From contig CP070672.1 in assembly GCA_020351895.1 (NCBI GenBank), forward strand, positions 588,747 to 605,833: a stretch of 17,087 nt of DNA, in the 5' to 3' direction. Positions 1 to 8,625 of this stretch are shown here, in pieces. A model generated the notes under the pieces. It was not told where the DNA came from, did not search any database, and worked only from the letters and a program-made list of their open reading frames with translations. The DNA is from Thermoplasmata archaeon. GTDB taxonomy: Archaea > Thermoplasmatota > Thermoplasmata > GCA-020350865. A program made the translations under genes and the position numbers. Position 1 is the stretch's first letter; every line of letters begins with the position of its first letter.

Positions 1-127
1 ATCCTTCGACTAACCCAGTAACATAGAAAAAACCCATATCTGCATGTGGTTCCGAGCCGTTAAGGAGTATGATGGCGTCGGCATCATCGCAATCATCTAG
101 GATCTTCTTGACTCGATTTTGGGTCAT
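1..127 (-). CDS. Xaa-Pro aminopeptidase (M24 family), N-terminal fragment
   Basis: The reverse strand opens with ATG at 127 and reads 42 codons to the window edge without a stop, so this is the N-terminus of a gene that continues off the left side. The peptide begins MTQNRVKKIL and contains ADAIILLNG, then EPHADMGFFYVTGLVEG. An N-terminal helix followed by 'I(L)L-NG-EPH-D--FFYVTGL' is how the creatinase/prolidase N-terminal domain of archaeal Xaa-Pro aminopeptidases usually starts. These cytosolic metallopeptidases remove an N-terminal residue preceding proline. The metal-binding pita-bread catalytic domain lies outside the window, so activity cannot be judged. A TTG directly before the ATG is an alternative start. 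The gene is divergent from the RNase P gene, with 101 bases between them. Confidence 0.72.
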   Translation of the reverse strand, partial: MTQNRVKKILDDCDDADAIILLNGSEPHADMGFFYVTGLVEG

Positions 128-228
128 CAATTTACGGGTAATACAGTATTCCAATAAAAAAATATGCATGGATTTGGAGAAAATTCCTTCTTTTACGGCA
201 AAGTATTAACGGTAAAAGACCGATATCC

Positions 229-591
229 ATGATCATGCCAAGAGGAAGAAAAGGCAGAAGAACCAGGAGCATGATAAACATCGCTAAAGAGAGAATAGAC
301 ATTTTATTCGAACTGGCTGAAAATGAGGCAATGGATCATAACCTTCATAGGTCAAATCGGTATGCTGAGCTTGCAAGAAAAATCGGAATGAGGTACAATG
401 TCCGTATCCCAAGATGGTATAAAAGGAAGCTCTGCAAACACTGCCATTCCTATCTTGTTCCCTCAGTCAATTCCAGGGTCAGGCTCAGAAGTAGAAATAT
501 CGTCATTTCTTGTGATAACTGTGGCGCCTACACAAGGATACCACTTATCAGGGAAAAGGGGAAAATCAAGGCTGGAAAAGCGAAAAGCTGA
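229..591 (+). CDS. rnp4: Ribonuclease P protein component 4 (Rpp21/Rpr2 family)
   Basis: This is a protein subunit of archaeal RNase P, the ribonucleoprotein that removes 5' leaders from pre-tRNA; the eukaryotic homologue is Rpp21/Rpr2. The 120-residue product is strongly basic. It has an N-terminal helical part (INIAKERIDILFELAENEA, then RYAELARKIGMRYNVRIP) and a zinc ribbon with C69-x2-C72 and C95-x2-C98. Between the cysteine pairs is the family signature NSRVRLRSRN, which ends in strands feeding the second knuckle. Length and domain order match the archaeal family. The start could be ATG 229 or, two codons on, ATG 235 (MPRGRKGR). There is no clear Shine-Dalgarno site, and a TATA-like AGTATTAAC lies near 201-210, so the transcript may be nearly leaderless. 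The RNase P RNA gene was not seen nearby. Confidence 0.93.
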   Translation: MIMPRGRKGRRTRSMINIAKERIDILFELAENEAMDHNLHRSNRYAELARKIGMRYNVRIPRWYKRKLCKHCHSYLVPSVNSRVRLRSRNIVISCDNCGAYTRIPLIREKGKIKAGKAKS

Positions 592-655
592 ATATACATT
601 GCATAAATGATTCAGAAACCCTTTAATAGTGGTACAATATTTTCCAAGGGATACA

Positions 656-868
656 ATGGAAAAAGAGGTGGAACTGCCCAAGATATTCAAGCTGGCATTC
701 TCATTTTTGGTGCTAATAGCAGGCCTTCTTCTATACTTATACTGGGCAGCTTCATACGATGCCTGGACGGATGTGGGCCTTTATGCAGTCTCGGCTCCTG
801 TAATCGGATTCGGCCTTGTGGGCATCTATTTATTCACTAGAAAAGATGTGGAAGAATTAGATCAATAG
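656..868 (+). CDS. Small membrane protein with two transmembrane helices
   Basis: The product is about 70 residues. It starts MEKEVELPKIF and contains two hydrophobic stretches, roughly residues 11-33 (LAFSFLVLIAGLLLYLYWAA) and 42-60 (VGLYAVSAPVIGFGLVGIYLF), ending in the charged tail TRKDVEELDQ. I do not recognise a family. A GTG at 629 extends the frame by nine codons. I prefer ATG 656 because a TATA-like CTTTAATA (621-628) overlaps the GTG and would place the transcript start near 650, and because AAGG lies shortly before the ATG. The stop codon lies inside the 3' end of the converging proS gene, giving a 7-base tail-to-tail overlap. The function is unknown; such small double-spanners are often subunits or regulators of larger membrane complexes, but nothing here shows which. 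Confidence 0.7.
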   Translation: MEKEVELPKIFKLAFSFLVLIAGLLLYLYWAASYDAWTDVGLYAVSAPVIGFGLVGIYLFTRKDVEELDQ

Positions 869-2265
869 GTCTTTGCCATGTAGGCAACGATATCCGTTGG
901 TTTTTGGCAAATTAAACATTGTCCACTGTACTCTTCCTTCTCAAAAGGCGTGCCCAGGACCTTCATTTCCGTGCTTTCCTCCATTTCAAGGCCACAACCC
1001 TCATTCCCGCACCATCCAACCTTCACGATACCTAGTGCTTTTCTCACGTCCTCCAGGCTATCTGCAAAAGAGGTGGTTTCCGCAACCATCTGTTGTGCTC
1101 TATTTAAGAGGTTCTCAGAAATTTCCGAGAGGGTTTCCTTCACCTTAGGAATCAAATTCCCAATCTCCACCTCTTCCCTTTTACCCAGATCCCGTCTTGC
1201 GAACGTCACAACTTTCGAATCCATGTCTCTTTTGCCCAGTTCCAGGCGTAAAGGCACACCCCTTATCTCCCAGTCGAAGTACTTGCTCCCGGGTCTAACC
1301 TCTCTGACATCTAAGATGACTCGAAAACCGGCCTCTTTTAACTGGGTTTCAAGTTTCTTTGACTCCTCTATAATTTCTTCCTGTATACCCTTGGCAAGAA
1401 TTGGAACTATCACAACCTGATAGGGAGCGACATCCGGCGGTATAATGAGTCCTTGGTCGTCACCATGCACCCCAACGATGGCACCAACCAGTCTCTCGCT
1501 CATGCCGTATGTGGTTTGATGCACGTGCCTATGCTCCCCGCTTTCGTCCTCATAGATTATATTATATGGTTTCGAGAAATTTTTTTTGTACTGATGTATC
1601 GTACCTATTTGCATGGTTCTGCCGCTTGGCATAAGGGAATCGGCTGCAAGGGAATAAAATGCTCCTGGGAATTTATCCCAATCAGGACGTTTGAGTATTA
1701 GGAACGGAAGGCACAACTTCTTTCCAAGTCTCTTCATAATTTCAAGATCCTCAATAATCTGGCGTTCGGCGTCCTCGAAGTCGGTGTGACAGGTATGCGC
1801 CTCAAAAAAATGGATCTCCCTGACCCGGATGAATGCCCTTGTCTGCTTGGTATCGTATCTAAAAGTGTTCACAAGCTGGAAGGTCTTTAAAGGTAGATCA
1901 GCATGGGATCTTACCCACAACGCGAATATGGGATACATGGCAGTTTCTGATGTGGGTCTTAAAAGCAGTTTAACCTCAAGCTCTTCGCCTCCTGCCTTTG
2001 TAACCCAGTACACCTCGTCCCCAAAACCCTTTATATGTTCAGCCTCCTTGGCAAACTGGTCTTCTGCAATCAAAAGTGGGAAGCAGACCTCAGAATGACC
2101 TGTTTTCTCCATCTCGGTTCTCATGGTCTCATCGATTAGTCGCATGAGCTTCCAGCCGTAAGGTGTCCAAACATTCATACCTTTTATTGGATAACGTTTA
2201 TCGGTAAGACCTGCAACCTCCACAATTTCGGAATACCATTCACTGAAATTCTCGGATTTTTTCAT
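862..2265 (-). CDS. proS: Prolyl-tRNA synthetase, archaeal/eukaryotic type
   Basis: This class II aminoacyl-tRNA synthetase charges tRNA-Pro with proline in the cytosol. The product is about 467 residues. Motif 1 lies around GMNVWTPYGWKLMR (about 29-42). Motif 2 has RPTSE (about 103) and FRYDTKQTRAFIRVRE, followed by FFEAHTCH. The ATP-binding motif 3 region is HGDDQGLIIPPDVAP (about 267-281). The anticodon-binding domain follows, and then a C-terminal zinc-binding domain with a C-x4-C pair (CGNEGC) and a C-x2-C pair (CLIC). The chain ends in KTY, the terminal tyrosine typical of this subtype. There is no bacterial editing insertion. The FRYDTK-TR wording of motif 2 resembles methanogen-type ProRS (inference). 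The open frame reaches a TTG at 2274, but ATG 2265 with AAGGT about 8 bases before it is the better start. A TATA box at about 2298-2306 puts the transcript start near 2276. Confidence 0.97.
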   Translation of the reverse strand: MKKSENFSEWYSEIVEVAGLTDKRYPIKGMNVWTPYGWKLMRLIDETMRTEMEKTGHSEVCFPLLIAEDQFAKEAEHIKGFGDEVYWVTKAGGEELEVKLLLRPTSETAMYPIFALWVRSHADLPLKTFQLVNTFRYDTKQTRAFIRVREIHFFEAHTCHTDFEDAERQIIEDLEIMKRLGKKLCLPFLILKRPDWDKFPGAFYSLAADSLMPSGRTMQIGTIHQYKKNFSKPYNIIYEDESGEHRHVHQTTYGMSERLVGAIVGVHGDDQGLIIPPDVAPYQVVIVPILAKGIQEEIIEESKKLETQLKEAGFRVILDVREVRPGSKYFDWEIRGVPLRLELGKRDMDSKVVTFARRDLGKREEVEIGNLIPKVKETLSEISENLLNRAQQMVAETTSFADSLEDVRKALGIVKVGWCGNEGCGLEMEESTEMKVLGTPFEKEEYSGQCLICQKPTDIVAYMAKTY

Positions 2266-2295
2266 GGGCTTCAACCTTTTGGGTGTGCGATAATG

Positions 2296-2308
2296 AAGTT
2301 ATATAGTT
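2296..2308 (-). promoter_or_regulatory. Putative proS TATA box
   Basis: On the minus strand the sequence reads AAACTATATAACTT, a close match to an archaeal TATA box. Its centre is about 37 bases before the chosen proS start, so transcription would begin some 10 bases upstream of the ATG, in a very short leader. Confidence 0.55.
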
Positions 2309-2349
2309 TAAGAATTTTGGTGGCGAGAATTAGAATTGAAAAACACCTT

Positions 2350-5300
2350 TTACTTCAAAATGAGCTTGGCTCCGCACTTGCATGGAAACATAAAAGGTCT
2401 TGTTGTGGCCTTTACCTTCAAGTGCTGATTGCATTCCGGACACTGGATGACAACGGGTTTGGCTTCTTCCAGTGAGGGTTCTTCCTCGAATGCCATAAAC
2501 GACATTATCTCCTCTTGGGGAGCCGGCATGAAGGTCATTGGCGCCTCGCCCCCTGTATCGATGGCATCGAATGTCATTATCTGCCTTTGGGCCCTACCTC
2601 TTCTTCTCATCATCATCAGGGCTATTATTATGGCCACAATGATTATTATTCCCAAGGGACCGCAGATTAAGGTGGGCATTCCCATATAATCCTCCTCGAA
2701 GACCCCGAATACGAGCTCTTCTTCAACTGCAGAAACCTCCAGCTTCTTGTTGGTTTGACCCGTTGGAAAGCGTACTTCATGCTTTTCATCAGCCGCTTCA
2801 AAATAATACTCATGCTCACCTTCGTCCAGTTCCAGCTCATACTCGTAAGTCTTTCCAGCGATGAAGTCTTCTTCCTTAGGATCGCTTTCGTACATCTTCC
2901 AAGATATCCCATTGATAATAACATTTATCTCTTCTGGCTCGTCGTCGTCATCGTCCCTATAAATTATGGAGAACTTGAATTTATCAGAGGTATCACCCTC
3001 TTCCGGGTGAACTCCACCTCCCTGTAGAACGGGAGCTGAATTTATCTTGGTTGTAAAGGACCAGGAAAATTCTTCAAATCTGATGCCCTCTTTATCCTTT
3101 GCAGTGTTATCAATGGTTACAGTATAGGTCTCCCCCTCTTCAAAATCCACATCTGGACTGAATGTTAATGTCTTTTCGCTATTTGTCCAAATTGCAGTTC
3201 CGCTGGTTATTTTAAAATCCTCAGTGGTACCTGAATGTGTGTAGCTGAATGCATTCTTCATGGTGTCGGTATCCATGGCCTTGTCGAAATTTATCACGAT
3301 ATCCACATCGATGGCAACCTCATCTGAATCATCCTCAGGCTCCACTGATAGCACCTTTGGAGATTCCGGTATTGTGGTGAATATCCAAAAATAGAATGGC
3401 AAATTTATTCCCTCGTCATCCTTTGCCGTGGCCTCTATACTTACCGTATACTCCTTGGCATACTCCAATTCTTGGGATGGTTTGAACCTCATAATCTTCG
3501 AATCGTCACCCCAGGAAACATTGCCATCACTGGCATCCCAGGTTATGTTCGTGTCTTCGTGGGTATATGTGAACGCCTCTTCAACCAAGGTTTCGTCCAT
3601 GGTCTTGGAGAAGGTGATATTGATCCAAGTCCCTACCGGAACCTTCGTAGCCAACTTGCTGGGGATCACAGAGGATACTCTAGGAGGAACGGGTGTGGTT
3701 CTAAAAGACCAGATATAATCATCCTCCTCCCCCTCCCCTCCGATTCCGTCGTTGTCACCATCTAAAAATGCCAAATCTACATCAAATGCACTGTGATTGA
3801 CTGTGAAAGTGTAAACTGTATCATATTGAAATTTCACAAAGGGCGTAAATATCATGGTTTTGTCATCGTTTGTAGGGATCAGCTGGCCATTGGTTGATTC
3901 AAAAACCACATCTCCATCACTGTAGCTGAGGGCCTTCTTAATTGATTCAAAATCCATGCTCTTGCTGAAGTTCATGATAATGCTGGCATCCGTTGGGATA
4001 AGCGTTGTGTCATGCTGGGGGAAGGTAGAGACAACATTAGGAGGAGTCGGAATAGTAGAAAACGACCATGTATAGTTATCCTGTGATATTTCCCCAGGTA
4101 TACCATCTCCGTCGCCATCAAGGAGTAATCCATCCGTATCAATTGCCGTGTAAGATACAGTCAACATGTATTGTACACTGGTTGCCAAAGTGTTGTTTGG
4201 CTTAAAGGTAAAAGTCTTGTCGCTATTGCTCCAGCTCCCTTCTCCATCCAAGACATTCCACGTACTTACGCCATCCGTATAACTGAATGCACTTTCCACA
4301 GAGCTCTTTACCATTGATTTGGAGAAGTTGATGAAGATACTGGTATTGATATGAATATTCTCTGATCCATCATCTGGATAAGTGGAGACAATTTGGGGCG
4401 GAGCCACAAAAAAAGAAACATCCAATAGGAATAAGCCCCCACCTATGGAGCCTATATAGGCCACAGACTTATACACGAAAACCTCCTTCGCGAAGCCTTC
4501 GGTATCGTAATAGCCCACCTCCGAGGGTGAATTCGGATCCATCACATCTATAACCCTCAAGCCTTCACTCCCATCTACAACGTAGGCATGATCTCCAGCT
4601 ACAAACACGCCCATCGCATTACCCATGGTATTGAAATCTGCTACAAATGAGGGGGAGGTGGGAGTACTGATATCCAATATCCTCAGACCCGACTCGTTGA
4701 TGGCGATATATGCATAATTACCCTTTACGAATACATCCATGGCAGTGTCTGGTGTGGCGTGAGAAGCCCTGTGGGTAGGGCTACTTGGGTTTGATACATC
4801 CACTACGTTAAGACCATTATCACCATTGGCGATAAAGAGATAATCGTCTGAGACATGCACGCCCATGGCCTCAGTGGCTAAGCCATATACAGTGTCCTCG
4901 AACGGATTTAATGGATCATTTACATTCACGATGCTCACTCCATCCTCGCCAACAGCCACATATGCATAGGGCCAATCTAGGAATATGTCCTCGTAATAGC
5001 CGTCTATCCAGGCATTACCTGTCTCAAACGGATTTCCAGGATCTGCAACGTTAACTACGACAAGCTCATCCCAATCAACCAAGTAGATGTAGTCATCTCT
5101 CAGAGTTACGCCTTCTGGGTACAAGCCATCCTCTAAATAACCAATTTCAACTGGGCTTAAGGGATCTGAGATATCATATATACGAAGGCCAGTGGAATCC
5201 GCACCTACATAGGCTAAATTCCCGTTAACCACCACCCCTTCAGGGAAATCTCCTGTGTGAAATGTGCCTTCCTCTGATGGAGAGTTGGGATTGCTGATAT

Positions 5301-6348
5301 CAAAAATTACGAATCCATTGAATTGATCTGCAATAAATGCGTAATCATCGAGCACATAGATACCTTGGGCGAACCCCTCTGTATCACTTGAACCTCTGAG
5401 GCTCGGATTATTGGGATTGCTCACATCAATTATGGAAAGGCCGCTATCTCCACCTGCCACAAAGGCATCGTTATTCACCACATATACATCCAAAGCCCCG
5501 GTATCATAGGTTGAGTAACCTCTGGGATCTGCGGGATCTGATACATCTACCAGCCATAAATTCGTAATGGAGGCAACATACGCAGTTTCTCCTGAAACAT
5601 CGATACGGATGGCGAGATTGGTTTCGTTCCTGCCCAACTCCATGGGATTATCCGGATCGCTCATATCGATTATCCTCAAACCGTTGAGATAACATGCAGC
5701 ATAAACCGTGGAGCCTATTACGGATAAACCAGTTACCGTGGTTCCGCTATAGTGTCCCGCAAATGTTGGATTTGCCGTGTTGGATATGTCTATGGCGGTA
5801 ATTCCATTGTCTTCATTGGAGAGATCGGACATATCAAAGGTTGCGAGATAGGCCATGGAACCTGAAACAGAGATGTCGTAGGCCATAAATCCTTCTTCTA
5901 TTTGATATCCGCCTCTTCTACTAGGACTTAAGGGATTACTGATATCGAAAATCGATAGGCCGTAATATGCATCAGCCACAAAGGCCAAAGAATCTACGAT
6001 TTGCACAGCTGCTGCATAGGAATTGGTCTCCACAGAACCGACTATATTAGGATCTGATTTATCAGAGATATCAAAAACCATTAGATTGTATCCTACTCCA
6101 ACGTAGGCGAAATTGCCAACCACCTTTACATCGATGGCTTCTCCATATAGTAGGCGAGAGAGGAGATCAACATTGCTGCTTTCCGCCCTGGTTCCTCGAG
6201 AATCCTTAAAAACTCCTCCCAAATTCCCCACAGAGGTTGTCTCACTCAACTTTGATTCATCCTGCAAGGTCTCCCCAACATATGTGGCGAAAAGACTGAT
6301 TAAAACGATGAAAAGCATCATAAAGGTCATGGTCTTTCTTATGAACAA
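2350..6348 (-). CDS. Giant surface protein: 14 LVIVD propeller repeats, four Ig-like domains, TM anchor, cytoplasmic zinc ribbon
   Basis: The product is about 1332 residues. A signal peptide (n-region FIRKT, then MMLFIVLISLFA) is followed from about 67 to 645 by 14 tandem repeats of about 42 residues. They follow the LVIVD beta-propeller pattern, for example YVVDGSEGLRVIDVMDPNSP. Four SbsA/Big_5-type Ig-like domains come next (about 645-1099), each opening PP/SP-x-V-x-S-x-x-P and closing with W-x-F-x-T. An Asp-rich domain (about 1100-1215) leads to one transmembrane helix (about 1222-1245, GPLGIIIIVAIIIALMMM), a stop-transfer RRRGR, and a tail ending in a zinc ribbon (CPEC and CKC). The ectodomain should lie outside the cell and the ribbon inside. 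LVIVD proteins are mostly uncharacterised; adhesion, ligand sensing or a role in the envelope are all possible. The open frame extends to an ATG at 6489, but that lies upstream of the TATA box. TTG 6348 has GGGGGT 7 bases before it; ATG 6330 is the alternative. Confidence 0.88.
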   Translation of the reverse strand: MFIRKTMTFMMLFIVLISLFATYVGETLQDESKLSETTSVGNLGGVFKDSRGTRAESSNVDLLSRLLYGEAIDVKVVGNFAYVGVGYNLMVFDISDKSDPNIVGSVETNSYAAAVQIVDSLAFVADAYYGLSIFDISNPLSPSRRGGYQIEEGFMAYDISVSGSMAYLATFDMSDLSNEDNGITAIDISNTANPTFAGHYSGTTVTGLSVIGSTVYAACYLNGLRIIDMSDPDNPMELGRNETNLAIRIDVSGETAYVASITNLWLVDVSDPADPRGYSTYDTGALDVYVVNNDAFVAGGDSGLSIIDVSNPNNPSLRGSSDTEGFAQGIYVLDDYAFIADQFNGFVIFDISNPNSPSEEGTFHTGDFPEGVVVNGNLAYVGADSTGLRIYDISDPLSPVEIGYLEDGLYPEGVTLRDDYIYLVDWDELVVVNVADPGNPFETGNAWIDGYYEDIFLDWPYAYVAVGEDGVSIVNVNDPLNPFEDTVYGLATEAMGVHVSDDYLFIANGDNGLNVVDVSNPSSPTHRASHATPDTAMDVFVKGNYAYIAINESGLRILDISTPTSPSFVADFNTMGNAMGVFVAGDHAYVVDGSEGLRVIDVMDPNSPSEVGYYDTEGFAKEVFVYKSVAYIGSIGGGLFLLDVSFFVAPPQIVSTYPDDGSENIHINTSIFINFSKSMVKSSVESAFSYTDGVSTWNVLDGEGSWSNSDKTFTFKPNNTLATSVQYMLTVSYTAIDTDGLLLDGDGDGIPGEISQDNYTWSFSTIPTPPNVVSTFPQHDTTLIPTDASIIMNFSKSMDFESIKKALSYSDGDVVFESTNGQLIPTNDDKTMIFTPFVKFQYDTVYTFTVNHSAFDVDLAFLDGDNDGIGGEGEEDDYIWSFRTTPVPPRVSSVIPSKLATKVPVGTWINITFSKTMDETLVEEAFTYTHEDTNITWDASDGNVSWGDDSKIMRFKPSQELEYAKEYTVSIEATAKDDEGINLPFYFWIFTTIPESPKVLSVEPEDDSDEVAIDVDIVINFDKAMDTDTMKNAFSYTHSGTTEDFKITSGTAIWTNSEKTLTFSPDVDFEEGETYTVTIDNTAKDKEGIRFEEFSWSFTTKINSAPVLQGGGVHPEEGDTSDKFKFSIIYRDDDDDEPEEINVIINGISWKMYESDPKEEDFIAGKTYEYELELDEGEHEYYFEAADEKHEVRFPTGQTNKKLEVSAVEEELVFGVFEEDYMGMPTLICGPLGIIIIVAIIIALMMMRRRGRAQRQIMTFDAIDTGGEAPMTFMPAPQEEIMSFMAFEEEPSLEEAKPVVIQCPECNQHLKVKATTRPFMFPCKCGAKLILK

Positions 6349-6393
6349 TAGCCTTACCCCCTTTTGTGGGTTGTAAATTGTATATGAAGTAGT

Positions 6394-6405
6394 GCTATAT
6401 ATAAA
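6394..6405 (-). promoter_or_regulatory. TATA box of the LVIVD surface protein gene
   Basis: On the minus strand the sequence reads TTTATATATAGC, a near-ideal archaeal TATA box. The expected transcript start is near 6373, about 25 bases before the TTG start at 6348, which leaves room for the GGGGGT Shine-Dalgarno site at 6356-6361. This position argues against the longer open frame starting at 6489. Confidence 0.65.
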
Positions 6406-6499
6406 TGTCGAGAATGAAGGTTCTGGGCCCATGCAAAGCCCATATGTTTCTTTATCCTCTCGGATTTTCCTTTTTATATTTCCAGGCATATAACATCCC

Positions 6500-7600
6500 T
6501 TACTTGCTCACAACTATTGTCAACACATCACCTTCATGAAGAACATGCCTCATTCCGACGGTTTGTCCAGGAAATTTCGCGCTCTCTCCCCAGATATTGG
6601 CATATCGAAAGCGTTTTTTGAAAGTCCTGTGAATGATATCACAAACATCTCCAACTGTGGAATGTTTCCTTATGACCAAAGGCTCCTCATAATCCGTCTT
6701 TTGCCTTTGAGGTTTCATGAAGATTCTAATGAAATCCAATTTGTTGTATATTTCCTTTCTAAGCTCATCTAAACCCTTACCTTCCTTGGCAGATATGCCT
6801 GATATGGGCACATCCCCAAGGGTTTTCTTTATGGCGTTAATATCTTCTTTGCTCACGAGGTCGATTTTGTTCAAAACGATTATACCAGGTGTGTAAATCC
6901 TGTTCTTTGCAATGGCATCAATGAGCCTGTCCTCTGTTATATCCTCTCTTATGACTATATCGGCGTTTACATGGCCGTATTCCCTGAAAATGGCGGCTAT
7001 GGTCTCCTTGTCCAATTTTGTGAGATCTACAGTTGAGTTGATGACAACCCCTCCTCTGTCCTTCTTGGTAACAATAACATCAGGAGGTGATTGGTTCAGC
7101 CTTATACCGCCTTTGCCTAGCTCCTTCACAAGAAGATTAAGTTCGCAATTAAAAACATCTATCATCAGAAGGATTAAATCGGCGCTTCTGGCAACGGAAA
7201 TCACCTCTTTCCCGCGCCCCTTTCCCTTTGAAGCACCCTCCACCAAACCTGGCAAATCCAATATCTGGATCTTGGCCCCATTGTATTGCATCACACCTGG
7301 CACAACTTTCAACGTTGTGAAATAATAAGAAGCGACTTCGCTCTCTGCATCGGTTAAAACGTTCAAAAGCGTGCTTTTACCCACACTGGGTAATCCCACG
7401 AGGGCAACAGTGGCATGTCCCGATTTCTTGACTGCGTAGCCCTTTGCCTCTCCCTTTTTAGCCCTGCGCTTATCTAGCTCATCCTGAAGTTTTGCTAATT
7501 TGGCCTTCAATCTCCCAATATGGTGTTGAGTTGATTTGTTGTAGGGAGTGTCCCTGATCTCCTCTTCTATCTCCCTTATTTGATCCTCAATGTTTGCCAT
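6500..7600 (-). CDS. drg: DRG-family GTPase with TGS domain
   Basis: This is a translation-associated GTPase of the Obg/DRG superfamily. Eukaryotic DRG1/2 bind ribosomes, and the archaeal members are presumed to act similarly in the cytosol. In its 366 residues, a basic helical N-terminus (1-60, with IEEEIRDTPYNKST) precedes the G domain. G1 is GLPSVGKS (69-76), the switch I region has YYFTTL (92-97), G3 is DLPG (115-118), G4 is NKID (244-247) and G5 is SAKEG (270-274). A TGS domain fills 291-366 (MKPQRQKTDYEEPLVI at its start, GDVLTIVV near its end). Length and order are those of full archaeal DRG proteins, and all nucleotide-binding motifs look intact. The ATG at 7600 lies 4 bases after the arcC stop, so the two genes are almost certainly co-transcribed, with arcC first. 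Confidence 0.95.
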   Translation of the reverse strand: MANIEDQIREIEEEIRDTPYNKSTQHHIGRLKAKLAKLQDELDKRRAKKGEAKGYAVKKSGHATVALVGLPSVGKSTLLNVLTDAESEVASYYFTTLKVVPGVMQYNGAKIQILDLPGLVEGASKGKGRGKEVISVARSADLILLMIDVFNCELNLLVKELGKGGIRLNQSPPDVIVTKKDRGGVVINSTVDLTKLDKETIAAIFREYGHVNADIVIREDITEDRLIDAIAKNRIYTPGIIVLNKIDLVSKEDINAIKKTLGDVPISGISAKEGKGLDELRKEIYNKLDFIRIFMKPQRQKTDYEEPLVIRKHSTVGDVCDIIHRTFKKRFRYANIWGESAKFPGQTVGMRHVLHEGDVLTIVVSK

Positions 7601-7604
7601 ATTA

Positions 7605-8558
7605 TCAGCCGAGAATTATTTTCGTTCCTTTTTCTCCATCCAAGGCCTTCTTTAGATTTTCGGGTGTGGTTATTATGACCTCCTCACCTCCCTTTTCTAG
7701 GAATCTTATGGCAGAAATTATCTTTGGCCCCATGCTCCCCGGGGGAAAATGCCCCTGTGAAAGGAAGGCTTTGGCCTCTGCAACACTCATTTTGCTGAGT
7801 TCCCTTTGCTTGGGTTTTCCAAAATCTATTGCCACAAAATCGACATCAGTGAGCATGATCATCAAATCGGCCTTTATGCTGGTTGCAAGCACCTGTGATG
7901 CCAAGTCCTTGTCAACCACGGCTTCAACACCGGCATAGCCGTGTTCTGTTTTTACAACCGGAACACCACCACCCCCAGCCGCAATTACAACTTCTTTTCC
8001 CTCATCTCCTTTCAAAAGCCTCTCGATTGTCTCGCTTTCCAGGATCTTTTGCGGCTCAGGAGAGGGGACAACCCTTCTGTAACCTTGTCGGACCCTATCC
8101 TCCATCAGGGTCCAACCCTTTTCCTTGGCCAATCTTTCGGCCTCTCCCTCAGGATAATAGGGTCCAATGGGTTTTGTGGGATTCTCGAAGGCCTCATCCT
8201 CAGCATCCACAACCACCTGCGTTATCAGGGAGATGGCTTTTGCCTCAATTCCAAGCTTTTCAAGCTCGTTTATCAGGCTCTGCTGTATCATGTAACCGAT
8301 CTGACCCTGTGATTCGGCCACACAAACATCCATTGGCATGACTGGGGCAATACCTTCGGCAATTTCGTTTCTGAGAAGGATGTTACCAACCTGTGGGCCG
8401 TTACCGTGGGTTATTACCACATCGTAGCCTTCTTGAACCATATTTGCGATGTGTCCACACGTGATTCTTATGTTCTCGAGCTGCTCTTCTACGGAACCGC
8501 TTTCGTCAGGCTGCAGAATCGCATTGCCTCCTATGGCAATTACCACCATCTTTCCCAT
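7605..8558 (-). CDS. arcC: Carbamate kinase
   Basis: This enzyme interconverts carbamoyl phosphate plus ADP with carbamate (bicarbonate and ammonia) plus ATP, either making ATP from carbamoyl phosphate or supplying carbamoyl phosphate. The 317-residue product is the standard family size. Visible motifs are IGGNAIL near the N-terminus, THGNGPQVGN, the MDVCVAESQGQIGYMIQ region, GPYYPE, VPSPEP, the glycine-rich AAGGGGVPVV, and a C-terminal LTDVD. These are characteristic amino-acid-kinase-fold carbamate kinase blocks. The frame is open to 8663, but ATG 8558 has a perfect GAGGTGAT site 7 bases before it, and the longer version would overlap the upstream protease gene. No arginine deiminase or ornithine carbamoyltransferase gene is adjacent, so the pathway cannot be read from this locus. 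Confidence 0.95.
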   Translation of the reverse strand: MGKMVVIAIGGNAILQPDESGSVEEQLENIRITCGHIANMVQEGYDVVITHGNGPQVGNILLRNEIAEGIAPVMPMDVCVAESQGQIGYMIQQSLINELEKLGIEAKAISLITQVVVDAEDEAFENPTKPIGPYYPEGEAERLAKEKGWTLMEDRVRQGYRRVVPSPEPQKILESETIERLLKGDEGKEVVIAAGGGGVPVVKTEHGYAGVEAVVDKDLASQVLATSIKADLMIMLTDVDFVAIDFGKPKQRELSKMSVAEAKAFLSQGHFPPGSMGPKIISAIRFLEKGGEEVIITTPENLKKALDGEKGTKIILG

Positions 8559-8565
8559 GGAAGGT

Positions 8566-8573
8566 ATCACCTC
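8566..8573 (-). promoter_or_regulatory. Strong ribosome binding site deciding the arcC start
   Basis: The minus strand reads GAGGTGAT, a full match to the archaeal anti-Shine-Dalgarno, 7 bases before ATG 8558. It rules out the longer open frame that begins at 8663. Confidence 0.75.
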
Positions 8574-8625
8574 TGAGTCTAAATTATTGCGCAGATAATC
8601 TTGGATTCCAACAAACCATTTACTT

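Noticed and set aside
6349..6489. N-terminal extension of the LVIVD protein to an ATG at 6489
   Set aside because: It would place the signal peptide 50 residues inside the protein and it runs through the strong TATA box at 6394-6405.
7883..8341. Plus-strand frames of 123-152 codons opposite arcC
   Set aside because: They are rich in Pro, Gln and His or Leu and Phe, overlap each other, and are complementary to conserved carbamate kinase motifs.
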